Shown here piece by piece: positions 19,575 to 29,362 of a stretch of DNA of 64,000 nucleotides; the first letter of the stretch is position 1, and the number at the start of each line of letters is the position of its first letter. The notes under the pieces were generated by a model that was not told where the DNA came from, made no database searches, and saw nothing but the letters and a program-made list of their open reading frames with translations. Source of the DNA: Flavobacterium limnophilum (GTDB lineage Bacteria > Bacteroidota > Bacteroidia > Flavobacteriales > Flavobacteriaceae); the NCBI RefSeq assembly GCF_027111315.2, contig NZ_CP114289.2, positions 3,534,001-3,598,000 of the forward strand, given 5' to 3'. The position numbers were made by a program, and so were the translations under genes.

Positions 19575-20804
19575 ATGAAACGAGAACATTATATTCCATT
19601 TGACAAGGAATTCTTGCTCGAACAACAATTAGCATTTTTCTCGGAAGACCAGAAGAAAGTCGAAGATTTCAAAAAGCTATTCGATATCACCGAACATTAT
19701 TTTCACTATGAATCCTTTAATCTTATCCGTAATTTAAAACAAAATTATGCGGTATTTAACCCTGATTTAAGTCCAGAAGAACGAGAAGAATTTGTTGGCA
19801 AAAGTGATTTTTCAAAATTAAAAAAAACGCTTCTCCAAGTTCTTGAACGAGCAAATTACACTCGAGTTAATCAAGAAACTTTGGACAAAGCTTTAAAAGA
19901 TTCGGATTTGATAGGTTTAAATCTTACCATAGATTTCAAGGCTATCAAAGATTATGAGTTGTATGCTCGAGGGCATCACAAAACGAAAGAAAAAGTAAGC
20001 CACTTTATTTTTTGGAAGAAAGAAATAGAGGTAGAATACTATGACCGCGTAATGATTTTTCTGAATTATCAAGATACCCATTATTTCAAAGAAAAGAAAG
20101 TTGATTTAGACAAACTGCTCATTGACCCGGGATGCATCGTGTTGAAAGTCTTTAAACGCGTTCCCAAAAACGATCTTGAAACCATATTCCCGAATGCTGT
20201 TCCCAAGATGTCGACAACAGACAAACTATTGTTTTGGGTACCGGGAATTGGAGGAGGCATTTCATTACTTAGCACTAAAGTAATTCCTGCATTGATTTTA
20301 ATGTCTGCGGCATACAAATCGGGTGAGTCAATCGACTTGTTAAATAGTAAAACCTCGCTGAATCAAGGTTTAATTGCGCTAGGAATATTGGCAGCTTACT
20401 TATTTCGCCAATACAGCAACTTCGTGAACAAGAAGATAAAATATTCCAAAATGCTTTCGGATAGTCTTTATTTTAAAAATCTGGGGAATAATAACGGAGC
20501 CTTTTATTCTTTGTTAAACTCTTCGGAAGAAGAAGCAATTAAGGAAACCATATTGGCTTATGCCTTTTTAAACAGAAGCAAGATTCCATTGACAGCAGAG
20601 GAACTCGATTCTCAAATTGAATCTTGGTTCTCAACAAAGTTAAATACGGATCTTGATTTCCATGTAAAAAATGCATTGTTGAAATTAAAAAACATTGGCC
20701 TTGCCATAGAAACGAATGGCAAATGGGAAGTAATTTCGTTGGACAAGGCTCTCATTAGAATAGATGAAGTATGGGATGCGGTTTTTGAATATAACCAAAA
20801 GTAG
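19575..20804 (+). CDS. TMEM143/DUF3754-like membrane protein
   Basis: A 409-residue protein resembling the TMEM143/DUF3754 family: N-terminal MKREHYIPFDKEFLLEQQL, the central KVSHFIFWKKEIEVEYYDRVMIFLNY block, KVFKRVPKNDLETIFP, and then two hydrophobic helices around residues 220-275. The C-terminal 130 residues look like a winged-helix/helical soluble domain. The family's role is unknown. It is a single gene between a terminator upstream and a strong one downstream. Confidence 0.75.
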   Translation: MKREHYIPFDKEFLLEQQLAFFSEDQKKVEDFKKLFDITEHYFHYESFNLIRNLKQNYAVFNPDLSPEEREEFVGKSDFSKLKKTLLQVLERANYTRVNQETLDKALKDSDLIGLNLTIDFKAIKDYELYARGHHKTKEKVSHFIFWKKEIEVEYYDRVMIFLNYQDTHYFKEKKVDLDKLLIDPGCIVLKVFKRVPKNDLETIFPNAVPKMSTTDKLLFWVPGIGGGISLLSTKVIPALILMSAAYKSGESIDLLNSKTSLNQGLIALGILAAYLFRQYSNFVNKKIKYSKMLSDSLYFKNLGNNNGAFYSLLNSSEEEAIKETILAYAFLNRSKIPLTAEELDSQIESWFSTKLNTDLDFHVKNALLKLKNIGLAIETNGKWEVISLDKALIRIDEVWDAVFEYNQK

Positions 20805-20849
20805 ATTTTTAATGTTTCTTGTGCCTACAATTATGAGTCACAAAAATCA

Positions 20850-20885
20850 AAATCGGCTGTTGCAAAAACTTGCGACAGCCGATTT
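20850..20885 (+). terminator. Strong hairpin terminator
   Basis: A 16-base-pair stem: 20850-20865 (AAATCGGCTGTTGCAA) with 20870-20885 (TTGCGACAGCCGATTT), one G-T pair, four-base loop. It lies 45 bases after the TMEM143-like gene. The rest of the gap to 21049 shows nothing else that I can support. Confidence 0.85.
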
Positions 20886-21049
20886 CTTTATAGGACGCTA
20901 TATTAACAATTTAATATCCAGAATTAGCAGTTTATTTTCTAAACTTTTGATCTATTTTCTGTAATCGAGAGCGTCTTTGTTGTACTGTAAATGTAAAAAA
21001 TTAATTTTAAATCGAAAAATATTTTCACCGAAATTTGACAACATTTTAC

Positions 21050-22051
21050 TTAATTCAACAGTTTATCCAACTCTTCTTTCAATTGCGGCGACGATGGTCT
21101 TGAAGCATTTCCTTTCACTACTTTTCCGTTTGGATCAATCAAAATAAATCTCGGAATACTGATCACGCCATAACTGGTCATAAAATCGGAATTCCAGTTT
21201 TTGTCGGCAAACAATTGAACGCCGCCCAACTGCTTTTCGCTGACAAAATTTTTCCATTTATCGTGGTCTTTGTCAACGTCAATAGAAATACTCACAAAGA
21301 CAATGTTCTTGTCATGATACATTTCTTCCGTTTTTTTCAAAAAAGGAATTTCCGCGCGACACGGGCCACACCAAGTAGCCCAAACATCGATATACACATA
21401 TTTTCCTTTAAAATCTTCCAATTTTGTTTTTCCTCCTTTATGATTTTCATAATCAAATGAAGGAGACATTGTGTTATTGAGTTTATTGGCGCTTTGGGTC
21501 TTTTTATAATAATCTGTAAGACTTTGCAAGGTATTTTCCATATTGGCTTTTTCGACCGCAATAAAATTCACGTTTAGTTTGTTATTCTCCAATAATTTTA
21601 GATCCAGTTCCCGTTTCTTGTTTTTAAAATTTTCAAAAGCAGCTCCGTCCAATGCCGTAAAATCCGTTTTGTAATATTGCTCGTCCTGGAGAATTCTTTT
21701 TGCCAACACATTGTTTTCCAATGCACCTATTCCAGAATAAACAATAGATTCATCAAATTGTTTGGCATCCATTTTTAATTTAATGGAATAGCCATTCCTA
21801 AGATACAATTCTGTAGATTCCACGCCATCGTTCATTCGATACTTTCCTTCTTTTATCTTCAAAGTATCCTTGAAAATTCCTTTTTTGTTTAATTCAATCT
21901 TTTTCAGTAATTGGCCGTTTAATGTGGTAATGTTTATAAAATCATTGTTCCTGTTGGCAATTTCAGCCTGAAATGTCACGTAATTTATCATTTGTCCAAA
22001 ACTGGCGTTGGAACAAACAAATACTATGGCAATTAAAAATATTTTTTTCAT
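21050..22051 (-). CDS. TlpA-like thiol:disulfide oxidoreductase with DUF4369-like N-terminus
   Basis: A 333-residue secreted thioredoxin-fold protein. The start was chosen at MKKIFLIAIVFVCSNASFG, a signal peptide; the frame upstream of it is unlike a signal. An N-terminal beta-rich domain (about 25-110) resembles the DUF4369 domain common in Bacteroidetes TlpA proteins. A helical linker follows, then the thioredoxin domain with ATWCGPCRAEIP (Cys near 228 and 231) and cis-Pro in SIPRFILIDPNG. It is predicted to reduce disulfides in the periplasm. It stands alone. Confidence 0.88.
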   Translation of the reverse strand: MKKIFLIAIVFVCSNASFGQMINYVTFQAEIANRNNDFINITTLNGQLLKKIELNKKGIFKDTLKIKEGKYRMNDGVESTELYLRNGYSIKLKMDAKQFDESIVYSGIGALENNVLAKRILQDEQYYKTDFTALDGAAFENFKNKKRELDLKLLENNKLNVNFIAVEKANMENTLQSLTDYYKKTQSANKLNNTMSPSFDYENHKGGKTKLEDFKGKYVYIDVWATWCGPCRAEIPFLKKTEEMYHDKNIVFVSISIDVDKDHDKWKNFVSEKQLGGVQLFADKNWNSDFMTSYGVISIPRFILIDPNGKVVKGNASRPSSPQLKEELDKLLN

Positions 22052-22183
22052 GAAGCGTAAATTTTGAATTTTGTTATTCAAATCTACTTTATTTTTTTGA
22101 AGGGAAATAAAGATTAACAATTATTTACGTCATTATTTACAACGAAGTTTTCCCGTTTTAGGGATTAAGTTGTTTTTTGTTTT

Positions 22184-22191
22184 TACTTTTG
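22184..22191 (+). promoter_or_regulatory. -7 promoter element for aspS
   Basis: TACTTTTG, 20 bases upstream of the aspS start, matches TAnnTTTG. The -33 element is unclear. Confidence 0.5.
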
Positions 22192-22211
22192 CAGTCTAAA
22201 AAATATTCTCA

Positions 22212-23963
22212 ATGTATAGAAGTCATAATTGTGGCGAACTGAACGCCTCACACATCAATACCGAAGTAACGCTTGCCGGATGGGTTCAAAAATCAAGAGA
22301 CAAAGGATTTATGAATTGGGTCGATTTGCGCGACCGTTACGGAGTTACCCAGTTAATTTTCGACGAAAGTCGTACCGATAAAACCGTTTTCGAATTGGCC
22401 AAAACTCTGGGTCGCGAGTTCGTGATCCAAGCCAAAGGAACCGTTATAGAACGTGAAGCCAAAAATCCGAACATGGCAACCGGTGATATCGAAATCTTGG
22501 TTACCGAAATGACTATATTGAATGCAGCCCTTACTCCACCTTTCACTATTGAAGATGAAACCGACGGTGGCGAAGACATCAGAATGAAATACCGTTACTT
22601 GGATATTCGTAGAAATCCAGTAAAAAACAGCTTGCTTTTCCGTCATAAAGTAGCAATGGAAGTGCGTAAATACCTTTCGGATTTGGATTTCTGCGAAGTG
22701 GAAACACCTTATTTAATCAAATCAACTCCGGAAGGTGCAAGAGACTTTGTTGTTCCTTCAAGAATGAACGAAGGACAGTTTTATGCTTTGCCACAATCGC
22801 CACAAACCTTCAAACAATTGTTGATGGTAGGCGGAATGGACAAATATTTCCAAATCGTGAAATGTTTCCGTGACGAAGATTTGCGTGCCGACCGTCAACC
22901 TGAATTCACGCAAATCGATTGCGAAATGGCCTTTGTGGAACAAGAAGACATCTTGAATGTTTTCGAAGGATTGACAAGACATTTACTAAAAGAAATCAAA
23001 GGAATTGAAGTGGACAAATTTCCCCGCATCACTTACGATTATGCGATGAAAACATACGGAAACGACAAACCGGACATTCGTTTCGGAATGGAATTTGGCG
23101 AGTTGAACGAATTTGCACAGCACAAAGAATTTCCGGTTTTCAACGCTGCAGAATTAGTGGTGGGAATTGCAGTTCCTGGAGCAGGAAATTATACCCGTAA
23201 AGAAATTGATGGTTTGATAGATTGGATGAAACGCCCACAAATTGGCGCCAGCGGAATGGTTTACGTGAAATGCAACGAAGACGGAACATTCAAATCATCG
23301 GTTGACAAGTTTTATGACCAAGACGATTTAGTGAATTGGGCAAAAACTACCGGTGCCAAAGCCGGCGACATGATTTTCGTGCTTTCAGGTCCAGCCGACA
23401 AAACCAGAACCCAACTTTCTGCCTTGAGAATGGAATTGGCCACTCGCTTGGGATTGAGAAACCCGGCGGAATTCGCCCCGCTTTGGGTTGTAGATTTCCC
23501 GTTATTGGAATTGGACGAAGAAAGCGGTCGTTATCACGCGATGCACCATCCATTTACGTCTCCAAAACCGGAAGACATGAAATTATTGGAAACCGAACCC
23601 GGAAAAGTCCGAGCCAACGCCTACGACATGGTTTTGAATGGAAACGAAATTGGCGGTGGTTCTATTCGTATTCACGACAAAGCGACCCAGCAATTGATGT
23701 TTAAATACCTAGGTTTCACGCCGGAACAAGCCAAAGAGCAATTCGGCTTCTTGATGGATGCCTTTCAATTTGGCGCACCGCCACACGGAGGTCTGGCTTT
23801 TGGATTGGACAGATTGGTTGCCATCCTTGGCGGACAAGAAACCATTCGCGATTTTATTGCGTTTCCAAAGAACAATTCTGGCAGGGACGTCATGATTGAC
23901 GCACCTTCGGCAATTGATGAAACACAATTAAATGAATTACACATTAAACTCGATTTATTGTAG
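22212..23963 (+). CDS. aspS: Aspartate-tRNA ligase
   Basis: A 583-residue class II synthetase that charges tRNA-Asp. The N-terminal OB-fold anticodon-binding domain (1-105) has [22 protein letters not shown]. The catalytic core shows motif 2 in [16 protein letters not shown] and motif 3 in [14 protein letters not shown]. The bacterial GAD insertion lies between (about 285-415). Length and order match bacterial AspRS. It is a single gene with its own promoter. Confidence 0.97.
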   Translation: MYRSHNCGELNASHINTEVTLAGWVQKSRDKGFMNWVDLRDRYGVTQLIFDESRTDKTVFELAKTLGREFVIQAKGTVIEREAKNPNMATGDIEILVTEMTILNAALTPPFTIEDETDGGEDIRMKYRYLDIRRNPVKNSLLFRHKVAMEVRKYLSDLDFCEVETPYLIKSTPEGARDFVVPSRMNEGQFYALPQSPQTFKQLLMVGGMDKYFQIVKCFRDEDLRADRQPEFTQIDCEMAFVEQEDILNVFEGLTRHLLKEIKGIEVDKFPRITYDYAMKTYGNDKPDIRFGMEFGELNEFAQHKEFPVFNAAELVVGIAVPGAGNYTRKEIDGLIDWMKRPQIGASGMVYVKCNEDGTFKSSVDKFYDQDDLVNWAKTTGAKAGDMIFVLSGPADKTRTQLSALRMELATRLGLRNPAEFAPLWVVDFPLLELDEESGRYHAMHHPFTSPKPEDMKLLETEPGKVRANAYDMVLNGNEIGGGSIRIHDKATQQLMFKYLGFTPEQAKEQFGFLMDAFQFGAPPHGGLAFGLDRLVAILGGQETIRDFIAFPKNNSGRDVMIDAPSAIDETQLNELHIKLDLL

Positions 23964-24052
23964 TTTGTCGATAAAATTTGCCAGAAAACGTTGAATATCA
24001 AATATTTTAATAAAATATTCCATAATATATCTTTCGTATTATATTAAATATT

Positions 24053-24060
24053 ACATTTGC
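24053..24060 (+). promoter_or_regulatory. -7 promoter element for the cold-shock gene
   Basis: TACATTTG lies 28 bases upstream of the cold-shock start, in very AT-rich DNA, and matches TAnnTTTG. Confidence 0.5.
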
Positions 24061-24088
24061 GTCATTATAAATTATTATTACTATTACA

Positions 24089-24283
24089 ATGCGTACAGGT
24101 ACAGTTAAATTTTTCAATGAATCAAAAGGTTACGGATTCATTACAGACGAAGAAACAGGAAAAGACATTTTTGTTCATGCATCAGGAATCAACGCAGAAG
24201 AATTGCGTGAAGGTGACAGAGTTAGCTATGAAGAAGAAGAAGGAAGAAAAGGAAAAGTTGCTGCGAAAGTAGCAGTTATCTAA
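24089..24283 (+). CDS. Cold-shock protein (CspA family)
   Basis: A 64-residue single cold-shock domain, which binds single-stranded nucleic acid and acts as an RNA chaperone. RNP1 is seen as KGYGFI and RNP2 as DIFVHAS, with TGTVKFFN at the start. It is slightly short and acidic in the last third (YEEEEGRKGK). It has its own promoter and terminator. Confidence 0.95.
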   Translation: MRTGTVKFFNESKGYGFITDEETGKDIFVHASGINAEELREGDRVSYEEEEGRKGKVAAKVAVI

Positions 24284-24320
24284 GCATAAAAAATTTATTT
24301 TTTTTGCCTACGAATGTGTA

Positions 24321-24347
24321 AAGCGTTCCGATCTATTCGGGACGCTT
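24321..24347 (+). terminator. Terminator of the cold-shock gene
   Basis: AAGCGTTCCG (24321-24330) pairs with CGGGACGCTT (24338-24347, one wobble), followed by a T tract. Confidence 0.85.
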
Positions 24348-24464
24348 TTTTTGTTTTTAATACCAAAATGTCTTTTATACAAAAAAATGAAAACGTTTTC
24401 GCAGAAAAACACACCAGAATTTACAACAAATTTGTTTATATAGCAACTAATTTTCGCTTTATAC

Positions 24465-24495
24465 TTGTGTTTTAAATACTCGAAACCTATCTTTG
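24465..24495 (+). promoter_or_regulatory. Promoter of the nuo operon
   Basis: TTG (24465-24467), 20-base spacer, TATCTTTG (24488-24495), a near-consensus Bacteroidetes promoter 32 bases upstream of nuoA. Confidence 0.7.
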
Positions 24496-24526
24496 TACCC
24501 TTATTTAGACTAAACCAATTTTCATT

Positions 24527-24892
24527 ATGCAATCGAATCAATTAGACTATTTTCCAATACTAATGCAGGCACTCTTGGCCATAGGATTTGTCGCAGGCAC
24601 AATCATGATTTCAGGTAAATTAGGCCCTAAAAGATCCTCTACAATCAAGGATGAAAATTTCGAATGCGGAGTTGAATCTCTAGGAAATGCCCGAATTCCT
24701 TTCTCGGTAAAATACTTTCTGGTTGCCATTCTTTTTGTGTTATTTGACGTCGAGGTGATTTTTCTTTATCCTTGGGCAATCAATTTTAAAGACTTGGGAA
24801 TAGAAGGATTGATTAAAATGGTAATCTTCATGCTTTTATTGTTGGTGGGATTTTTCTACATCATCAAAAAGAAAGCATTGGAATGGGAATAA
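24527..24892 (+). CDS. nuoA: NADH-quinone oxidoreductase subunit A
   Basis: A 121-residue membrane subunit of complex I at the quinone-site/membrane-arm junction. It has three membrane helices and the conserved loop KDENFECGVESLGNARIPFSVKYFLVAILFVLFDVEVIFLYPW (the first part carries the conserved Cys; the helix after it has the acidic DVE). It is first of fourteen nuo genes in standard A-N order. Confidence 0.96.
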   Translation: MQSNQLDYFPILMQALLAIGFVAGTIMISGKLGPKRSSTIKDENFECGVESLGNARIPFSVKYFLVAILFVLFDVEVIFLYPWAINFKDLGIEGLIKMVIFMLLLLVGFFYIIKKKALEWE

Positions 24893-25014
24893 AAACAATT
24901 ATGATTTGAGAATTACGATTTACGATTTCTCGAATTAATTAATGATTTAAACCGATAAAGTTTTTTAATAATTATAAAAATCCAATATCGTATATCCAAA
25001 AATCTAATATAGAA

Positions 25015-25563
25015 ATGAGTGATTCAAATATAAAAATGGTTGCCCCTCCAGAAGGCGTTTCAGGCGAAGGTTATTTTGCCACCTCGCTCAATGAAGTCGT
25101 GGGGTTGGCTCGCGCCAATTCACTTTGGCCATTGCCTTTTGCAACTTCTTGTTGCGGAATTGAATTTATGGCAACTATGGCCTCGCATTATGATTTGGCA
25201 CGTTTTGGATCTGAACGCGTGAGTTTTTCTCCACGTCAAGCCGATATGTTGCTGGTTATGGGAACCATTTCTAAAAAAATGGGACCTATTTTACGCCAAG
25301 TTTACGAACAAATGGCAGAACCTCGTTGGGTAATCGCTGTTGGAGCTTGTGCTTCGTCTGGTGGTGTTTTCGACACCTATTCTGTTTTGCAAGGAATAGA
25401 CAAAGTAATTCCGGTTGATGTTTATGTTCCAGGCTGTCCGCCAAGACCAGAACAAATCGTGGATGGCGTGATGAGATTGCAAGAATTGGTAAAAAGCGAA
25501 TCTGTAAGAAGAAGAAGCTCTCCAGAATACCAAGAATTATTAGCCTCTTATAACATAAAATAA
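25015..25563 (+). CDS. nuoB: NADH-quinone oxidoreductase subunit B
   Basis: A 182-residue peripheral subunit holding the N2 [4Fe-4S] cluster, the last electron carrier before quinone. Ligands are visible: the Cys pair in SCCGIEFMA, the Cys in GACASSGG and the Cys in VPGCPPRPE. The gap from nuoA (about 120 bases) contains AT-rich, repeat-like DNA; nuoC follows after three bases. Confidence 0.97.
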   Translation: MSDSNIKMVAPPEGVSGEGYFATSLNEVVGLARANSLWPLPFATSCCGIEFMATMASHYDLARFGSERVSFSPRQADMLLVMGTISKKMGPILRQVYEQMAEPRWVIAVGACASSGGVFDTYSVLQGIDKVIPVDVYVPGCPPRPEQIVDGVMRLQELVKSESVRRRSSPEYQELLASYNIK

Positions 25564-25566
25564 GAA

Positions 25567-26088
25567 ATGAGTTTAGAAACAACATATATTGAAGATAAAT
25601 TGGTGGAAACATTTGGCGAAAGCGTGTTCCGTTTTAATCAAGAAAAAGACATCTTTTCATTTGAAGTGGCAGCCGACAAAATCACTGCAGTTGTTCTTTT
25701 TTTGAAAAATGATCCCTCTTTACGTTTTCATTTCCTGACCGATTTATGCGGTGTTCATTATCCGGATAACGTGCTGGAACGACAATTTTCCGTTGTTTAT
25801 CACATGCACAATTGGTACGAAAACAAACGCATCAAAATAAAAGCTTTTATCAGTGGTTCAACACCAGAAATAAAAACTTTGACAACCATCTTTCCAAGTG
25901 CCAATTGGATGGAAAGAGAGACTTATGATTTTTACGGCATCGATTTTATTGGTCATCCACAGTTGAAACGAATCTTGAACATGGATGAAATGGTTTCTTT
26001 TCCAATGCGAAAAGAATTTCCGTTGGAAGACGGCGGAAGAACAGACAAGGACGACCGATTCTTCGGAAGAACACCATCAAACAAATAG
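25567..26088 (+). CDS. nuoC: NADH-quinone oxidoreductase subunit C
   Basis: A 173-residue 30-kDa-type subunit of the complex I Q-module. The family block is ANWMERETYDFYGIDFIGHPQLKRILNMDEM. It is separate from nuoD rather than fused as in E. coli. It is encoded three bases after nuoB. Confidence 0.95.
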   Translation: MSLETTYIEDKLVETFGESVFRFNQEKDIFSFEVAADKITAVVLFLKNDPSLRFHFLTDLCGVHYPDNVLERQFSVVYHMHNWYENKRIKIKAFISGSTPEIKTLTTIFPSANWMERETYDFYGIDFIGHPQLKRILNMDEMVSFPMRKEFPLEDGGRTDKDDRFFGRTPSNK

Positions 26089-26119
26089 TTAAAAAATATA
26101 ATTTTTTCACATTCCATAA

Positions 26120-27358
26120 ATGTCAGAACTATTATTACCACCAGAGCATCGCTATGCTGAAATTATAAAAAACAAGCTGAACGAAGACGGAAGCGAACTT
26201 TCGATTCTGAATTTAGGCCCTACGCATCCAGCCACACATGGTATTTTCCAAAATGTCTTGCTGATGGATGGAGAAAAAATCCTTGAAGCGGAACCTACAG
26301 TCGGCTACATTCACAGGGCTTTCGAAAAAATTGCCGAAAACCGTCCTTTTTACCAAATCACGCCACTTACAGACCGAATGAACTATTGTTCGTCGCCTAT
26401 CAATAATATGGGATGGTGGATGACTTTGGAAAAATTATTGGATATTGAAGTTCCCAAAAGAGTTCAATATTTAAGAGTTATCGTGATGGAATTGGCCAGA
26501 ATTACAGACCACTTAATTTGTAATTCAATCCTTGGTGTAGATACGGGTGCTTATACTGGTTTCTTGTACGTTTTTCAATTTAGAGAGAAAGTTTACGAAA
26601 TCTACGAAGAAATTTGTGGAGCTCGTTTGACTACCAATATGGGAAGAATAGGCGGTTTCGAAAGAGATTGGTCTCCAAAAGCCTTTGAATTACTGGAAGT
26701 ATTTTTGAAAGATTTCCCGGTTGCTTGGAAAGAATTCGAAAACTTGTTCGAAAGAAACAGAATTTTTATAGACAGAACTGTAAATGTTGGCCCAATATCT
26801 GCCGAAATGGCGATGGCTTACGGATTTACAGGTCCAAATTTACGTGCTGCCGGAGTTGATTATGACGTTCGTGTGGCACATCCTTATTCCTCTTACGAAG
26901 ATTTCGATTTCATAGTTCCTGTTGGAAAATCTGGCGATACTTACGACCGTTTTTGTGTTCGTAATGCCGAAGTTTGGGAAAGTTTGAGCATCATTCGTCA
27001 AGCATTGGACAAAATGCCGGAAGGAAATGTTTTCCATGCCGATGTTCCCGAATATTATTTACCTCCAAAAGAAGATGTTTACACTGATATGGAATCCTTG
27101 ATTTACCATTTCAAGATTGTAATGGGAGAAATTCCTGTTCCAGTTGCCGAAATCTATCACGCTGTTGAAGGCGGAAACGGAGAATTAGGATTTTACTTGG
27201 TAACCGACGGAAGTAGAACTCCTTACAGGCTGCACTTCCGCAGACCTTGTTTTATTTATTACCAAGCTTATCCCGAAATGATAAAAGGCGCAATGCTTTC
27301 AGATGCGATTGTTATTTTGTCAAGTTTAAATGTTATTGCCGGAGAATTAGACGCATAG
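26120..27358 (+). CDS. nuoD: NADH-quinone oxidoreductase subunit D
   Basis: A 412-residue 49-kDa-type subunit, homologous to [NiFe]-hydrogenase large subunits and forming the quinone pocket with NuoB. Conserved blocks are NLGPTHPATHG, GYIHRAFEKIAENR and the C-terminal GSRTPYRLHFRRPCF. The His/Tyr quinone-site residues lie in the first of these regions. Confidence 0.96.
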   Translation: MSELLLPPEHRYAEIIKNKLNEDGSELSILNLGPTHPATHGIFQNVLLMDGEKILEAEPTVGYIHRAFEKIAENRPFYQITPLTDRMNYCSSPINNMGWWMTLEKLLDIEVPKRVQYLRVIVMELARITDHLICNSILGVDTGAYTGFLYVFQFREKVYEIYEEICGARLTTNMGRIGGFERDWSPKAFELLEVFLKDFPVAWKEFENLFERNRIFIDRTVNVGPISAEMAMAYGFTGPNLRAAGVDYDVRVAHPYSSYEDFDFIVPVGKSGDTYDRFCVRNAEVWESLSIIRQALDKMPEGNVFHADVPEYYLPPKEDVYTDMESLIYHFKIVMGEIPVPVAEIYHAVEGGNGELGFYLVTDGSRTPYRLHFRRPCFIYYQAYPEMIKGAMLSDAIVILSSLNVIAGELDA

Positions 27359-27406
27359 AGATTTCAGATTGAAGAATAACAATTTTTGATTTCAGATTTA
27401 AAAAAA

Positions 27407-27436
27407 ACTTTGTGACTTTGCGCCTTTGTGGCAAAA
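27407..27436 (+). repeat. Dispersed-type intergenic repeat (CTTTG periodic)
   Basis: A run built of CTTTGTG / CTTTGCG / CTTTGTGG units within the nuoD-nuoE gap. It is preceded by two copies of a TTTCAGATT motif (27362-27370 and 27390-27398). It resembles filler repeats common between flavobacterial genes. It overlaps a possible GTG start for nuoE at 27428, which I did not use. Confidence 0.45.
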
Positions 27437-27445
27437 ATTATAAAA

Positions 27446-27976
27446 ATGGAAAGAACACATTACAAACAAGAAATAAACATGACCGAAGCATTGATGAACC
27501 GCATCAATGAATTAATCAGTCATTACCCGGAAGGAAAGCAAAAATCAGCATTATTGCCCGTTTTGCACGAAGTTCAAGATGCTCACGACAACTGGTTGAG
27601 TTTTGAATTGATGAACAAAGTGGCCGAAATTCTTCAAATCAAACCGATTGAGGTTTATGAAGTGGTTTCTTTTTACACGATGTTCAACCAACGACCTATT
27701 GGAAAATATATGTTCGAATTTTGTCAAACTTCACCTTGTTGTTTGAATGGAGTTGAAGATTTAATGGATTATACCTGTGAAAAATTAGGTGTTAAAGTAG
27801 GCGAAACTACTGCTGATGGACTTTTTGAAGTTAGAGGAGTGGAATGTTTGGGTGCTTGTGGTTATGCTCCAATGATGCAATTGGGTGATTTTTACAAAGA
27901 ACACTTGACCAAAGAAAAAGTAGATCAGATTATTGCTGATTGTAGAGATAATAAAATCACGTTACACGATAAATAA
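27446..27976 (+). CDS. nuoE: NADH-quinone oxidoreductase subunit E
   Basis: A 176-residue N-module subunit with a thioredoxin-like [2Fe-2S] domain. Ligand cysteines are in CQTSPCCLNG and, 36 or so residues later, in ECLGACGYAP. I chose ATG 27446 (MERTHYKQEINMTEAL); a GTG six codons upstream falls in a repeat. NuoE pairs with NuoF in NADH oxidation. nuoF begins one base after the stop. Confidence 0.94.
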   Translation: MERTHYKQEINMTEALMNRINELISHYPEGKQKSALLPVLHEVQDAHDNWLSFELMNKVAEILQIKPIEVYEVVSFYTMFNQRPIGKYMFEFCQTSPCCLNGVEDLMDYTCEKLGVKVGETTADGLFEVRGVECLGACGYAPMMQLGDFYKEHLTKEKVDQIIADCRDNKITLHDK

Positions 27977-27977
27977 T

Positions 27978-29345
27978 ATGTCACAAAAAATATTATTAGA
28001 CAAAGTAAATATTCCAGGGATTAAGACCTACGAAGTCTATCGTCAAAACGGTGGTTATGCTTCTGTGGAAAAAGCCTTGAAAACATTGACTCCTGATGAA
28101 GTTGTTGAAGAAGTAAAAACTTCTGGATTAAGAGGTCGTGGTGGTGCAGGTTTTCCGGCAGGAATGAAATGGAGTTTTATTGACAAAAAATCAGGAAAAC
28201 CAAGACACTTAGTTTGCAACGCCGATGAATCGGAACCGGGAACTTTCAAAGACCGTTATTTGATGGAATTTATTCCGCATTTATTGATTGAAGGAATGAT
28301 CACTTCCAGTTATGCTTTGGGCGCCAACCTATCCTACATTTATATTCGTGGAGAATATATGTGGATTTATAAAATATTGGAAAGAGCGATTGCCGAAGCA
28401 AAAGCTGCGGGTTGGTTAGGGAAAAATATATTAGGTTCAGGATACGATTTAGAACTTTATGTTCAAATTGGCGGCGGAGCTTACATCTGTGGAGAAGAAA
28501 CCGCATTAATTGAATCATTGGAAGGTAAAAGAGGAAATCCTCGTATCAAGCCACCTTTCCCGGCAGTATCGGGACTTTGGGCAAATCCAACGGTGGTGAA
28601 TAATGTCGAAACAATTGCAGCAGTGCCTTGGATTGTGAACAATTCAGGTGCCGATTATGCGAAAATCGGTATCGGAAGATCTACTGGAACAAAATTAATT
28701 TCAGCTTCAGGTCACATTAAAAACCCTGGTGTTTATGAAATCGAATTGGGATTAAGTGTTTATGAATTCATGAATTCCGATGAATATTTGGGCGGAATGA
28801 GTTCTGACAGACCTTTGAAAGCTTTTGTTCCCGGAGGATCATCCGTTCCTGTTTTACCAGCGCATTTAATTTACAAAACAGCCAATGGAGACGACCGACT
28901 AATGTCTTACGAAAGTTTGAGCGACGGTGGTTTTGCAACAGGTTCTATGTTAGGTTCAGGAGGATTTATTGTTTACAACGACACTTCTTGCATCGTTCGA
29001 AATACTTGGAATTTTTCTCGTTTTTACCATCACGAATCTTGCGGACAATGTTCGCCTTGCCGTGAAGGAACCGGTTGGATGGAAAAAGTATTGCACAGAA
29101 TTGAAAACGGTCACGGTCGTGAAGAAGACATCGATTTGCTTTTGAGCATTCAAAGCAAAATTGAAGGAAACACGATTTGTCCACTAGGTGATGCAGCAGC
29201 TTGGCCAGTGGCAGCAGCGATTCGTCACTTTAGAGAAGAATTTGAATACCATATCCGTTTCCCGGAAAAAATAAAAAACAGAGACCATTTTGTTGCAGAG
29301 CCTTTTGAAAGTGTAAAGCATTTAGTTTCTAAATTAACAGTATAA
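27978..29345 (+). CDS. nuoF: NADH-quinone oxidoreductase subunit F
   Basis: A 455-residue NADH-oxidising subunit. It binds FMN and NADH through GLRGRGGAGFPAGMKW and GGGAYICGEETALIESLEG, and holds the N3 [4Fe-4S] cluster with ESCGQCSPCREGTGW plus a later Cys in NTICPLGDA. The start was placed at MSQKILLDKVNIPG (27978) because the in-frame upstream extension lies inside nuoE. Confidence 0.96.
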   Translation: MSQKILLDKVNIPGIKTYEVYRQNGGYASVEKALKTLTPDEVVEEVKTSGLRGRGGAGFPAGMKWSFIDKKSGKPRHLVCNADESEPGTFKDRYLMEFIPHLLIEGMITSSYALGANLSYIYIRGEYMWIYKILERAIAEAKAAGWLGKNILGSGYDLELYVQIGGGAYICGEETALIESLEGKRGNPRIKPPFPAVSGLWANPTVVNNVETIAAVPWIVNNSGADYAKIGIGRSTGTKLISASGHIKNPGVYEIELGLSVYEFMNSDEYLGGMSSDRPLKAFVPGGSSVPVLPAHLIYKTANGDDRLMSYESLSDGGFATGSMLGSGGFIVYNDTSCIVRNTWNFSRFYHHESCGQCSPCREGTGWMEKVLHRIENGHGREEDIDLLLSIQSKIEGNTICPLGDAAAWPVAAAIRHFREEFEYHIRFPEKIKNRDHFVAEPFESVKHLVSKLTV

Positions 29346-29362
29346 AGACAAGATTTACTACA

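Noticed and set aside
20764..20964. Small frame after the TMEM143-like gene
   Set aside because: It overlaps the end of that gene and a strong terminator hairpin, and codes for no recognisable protein.
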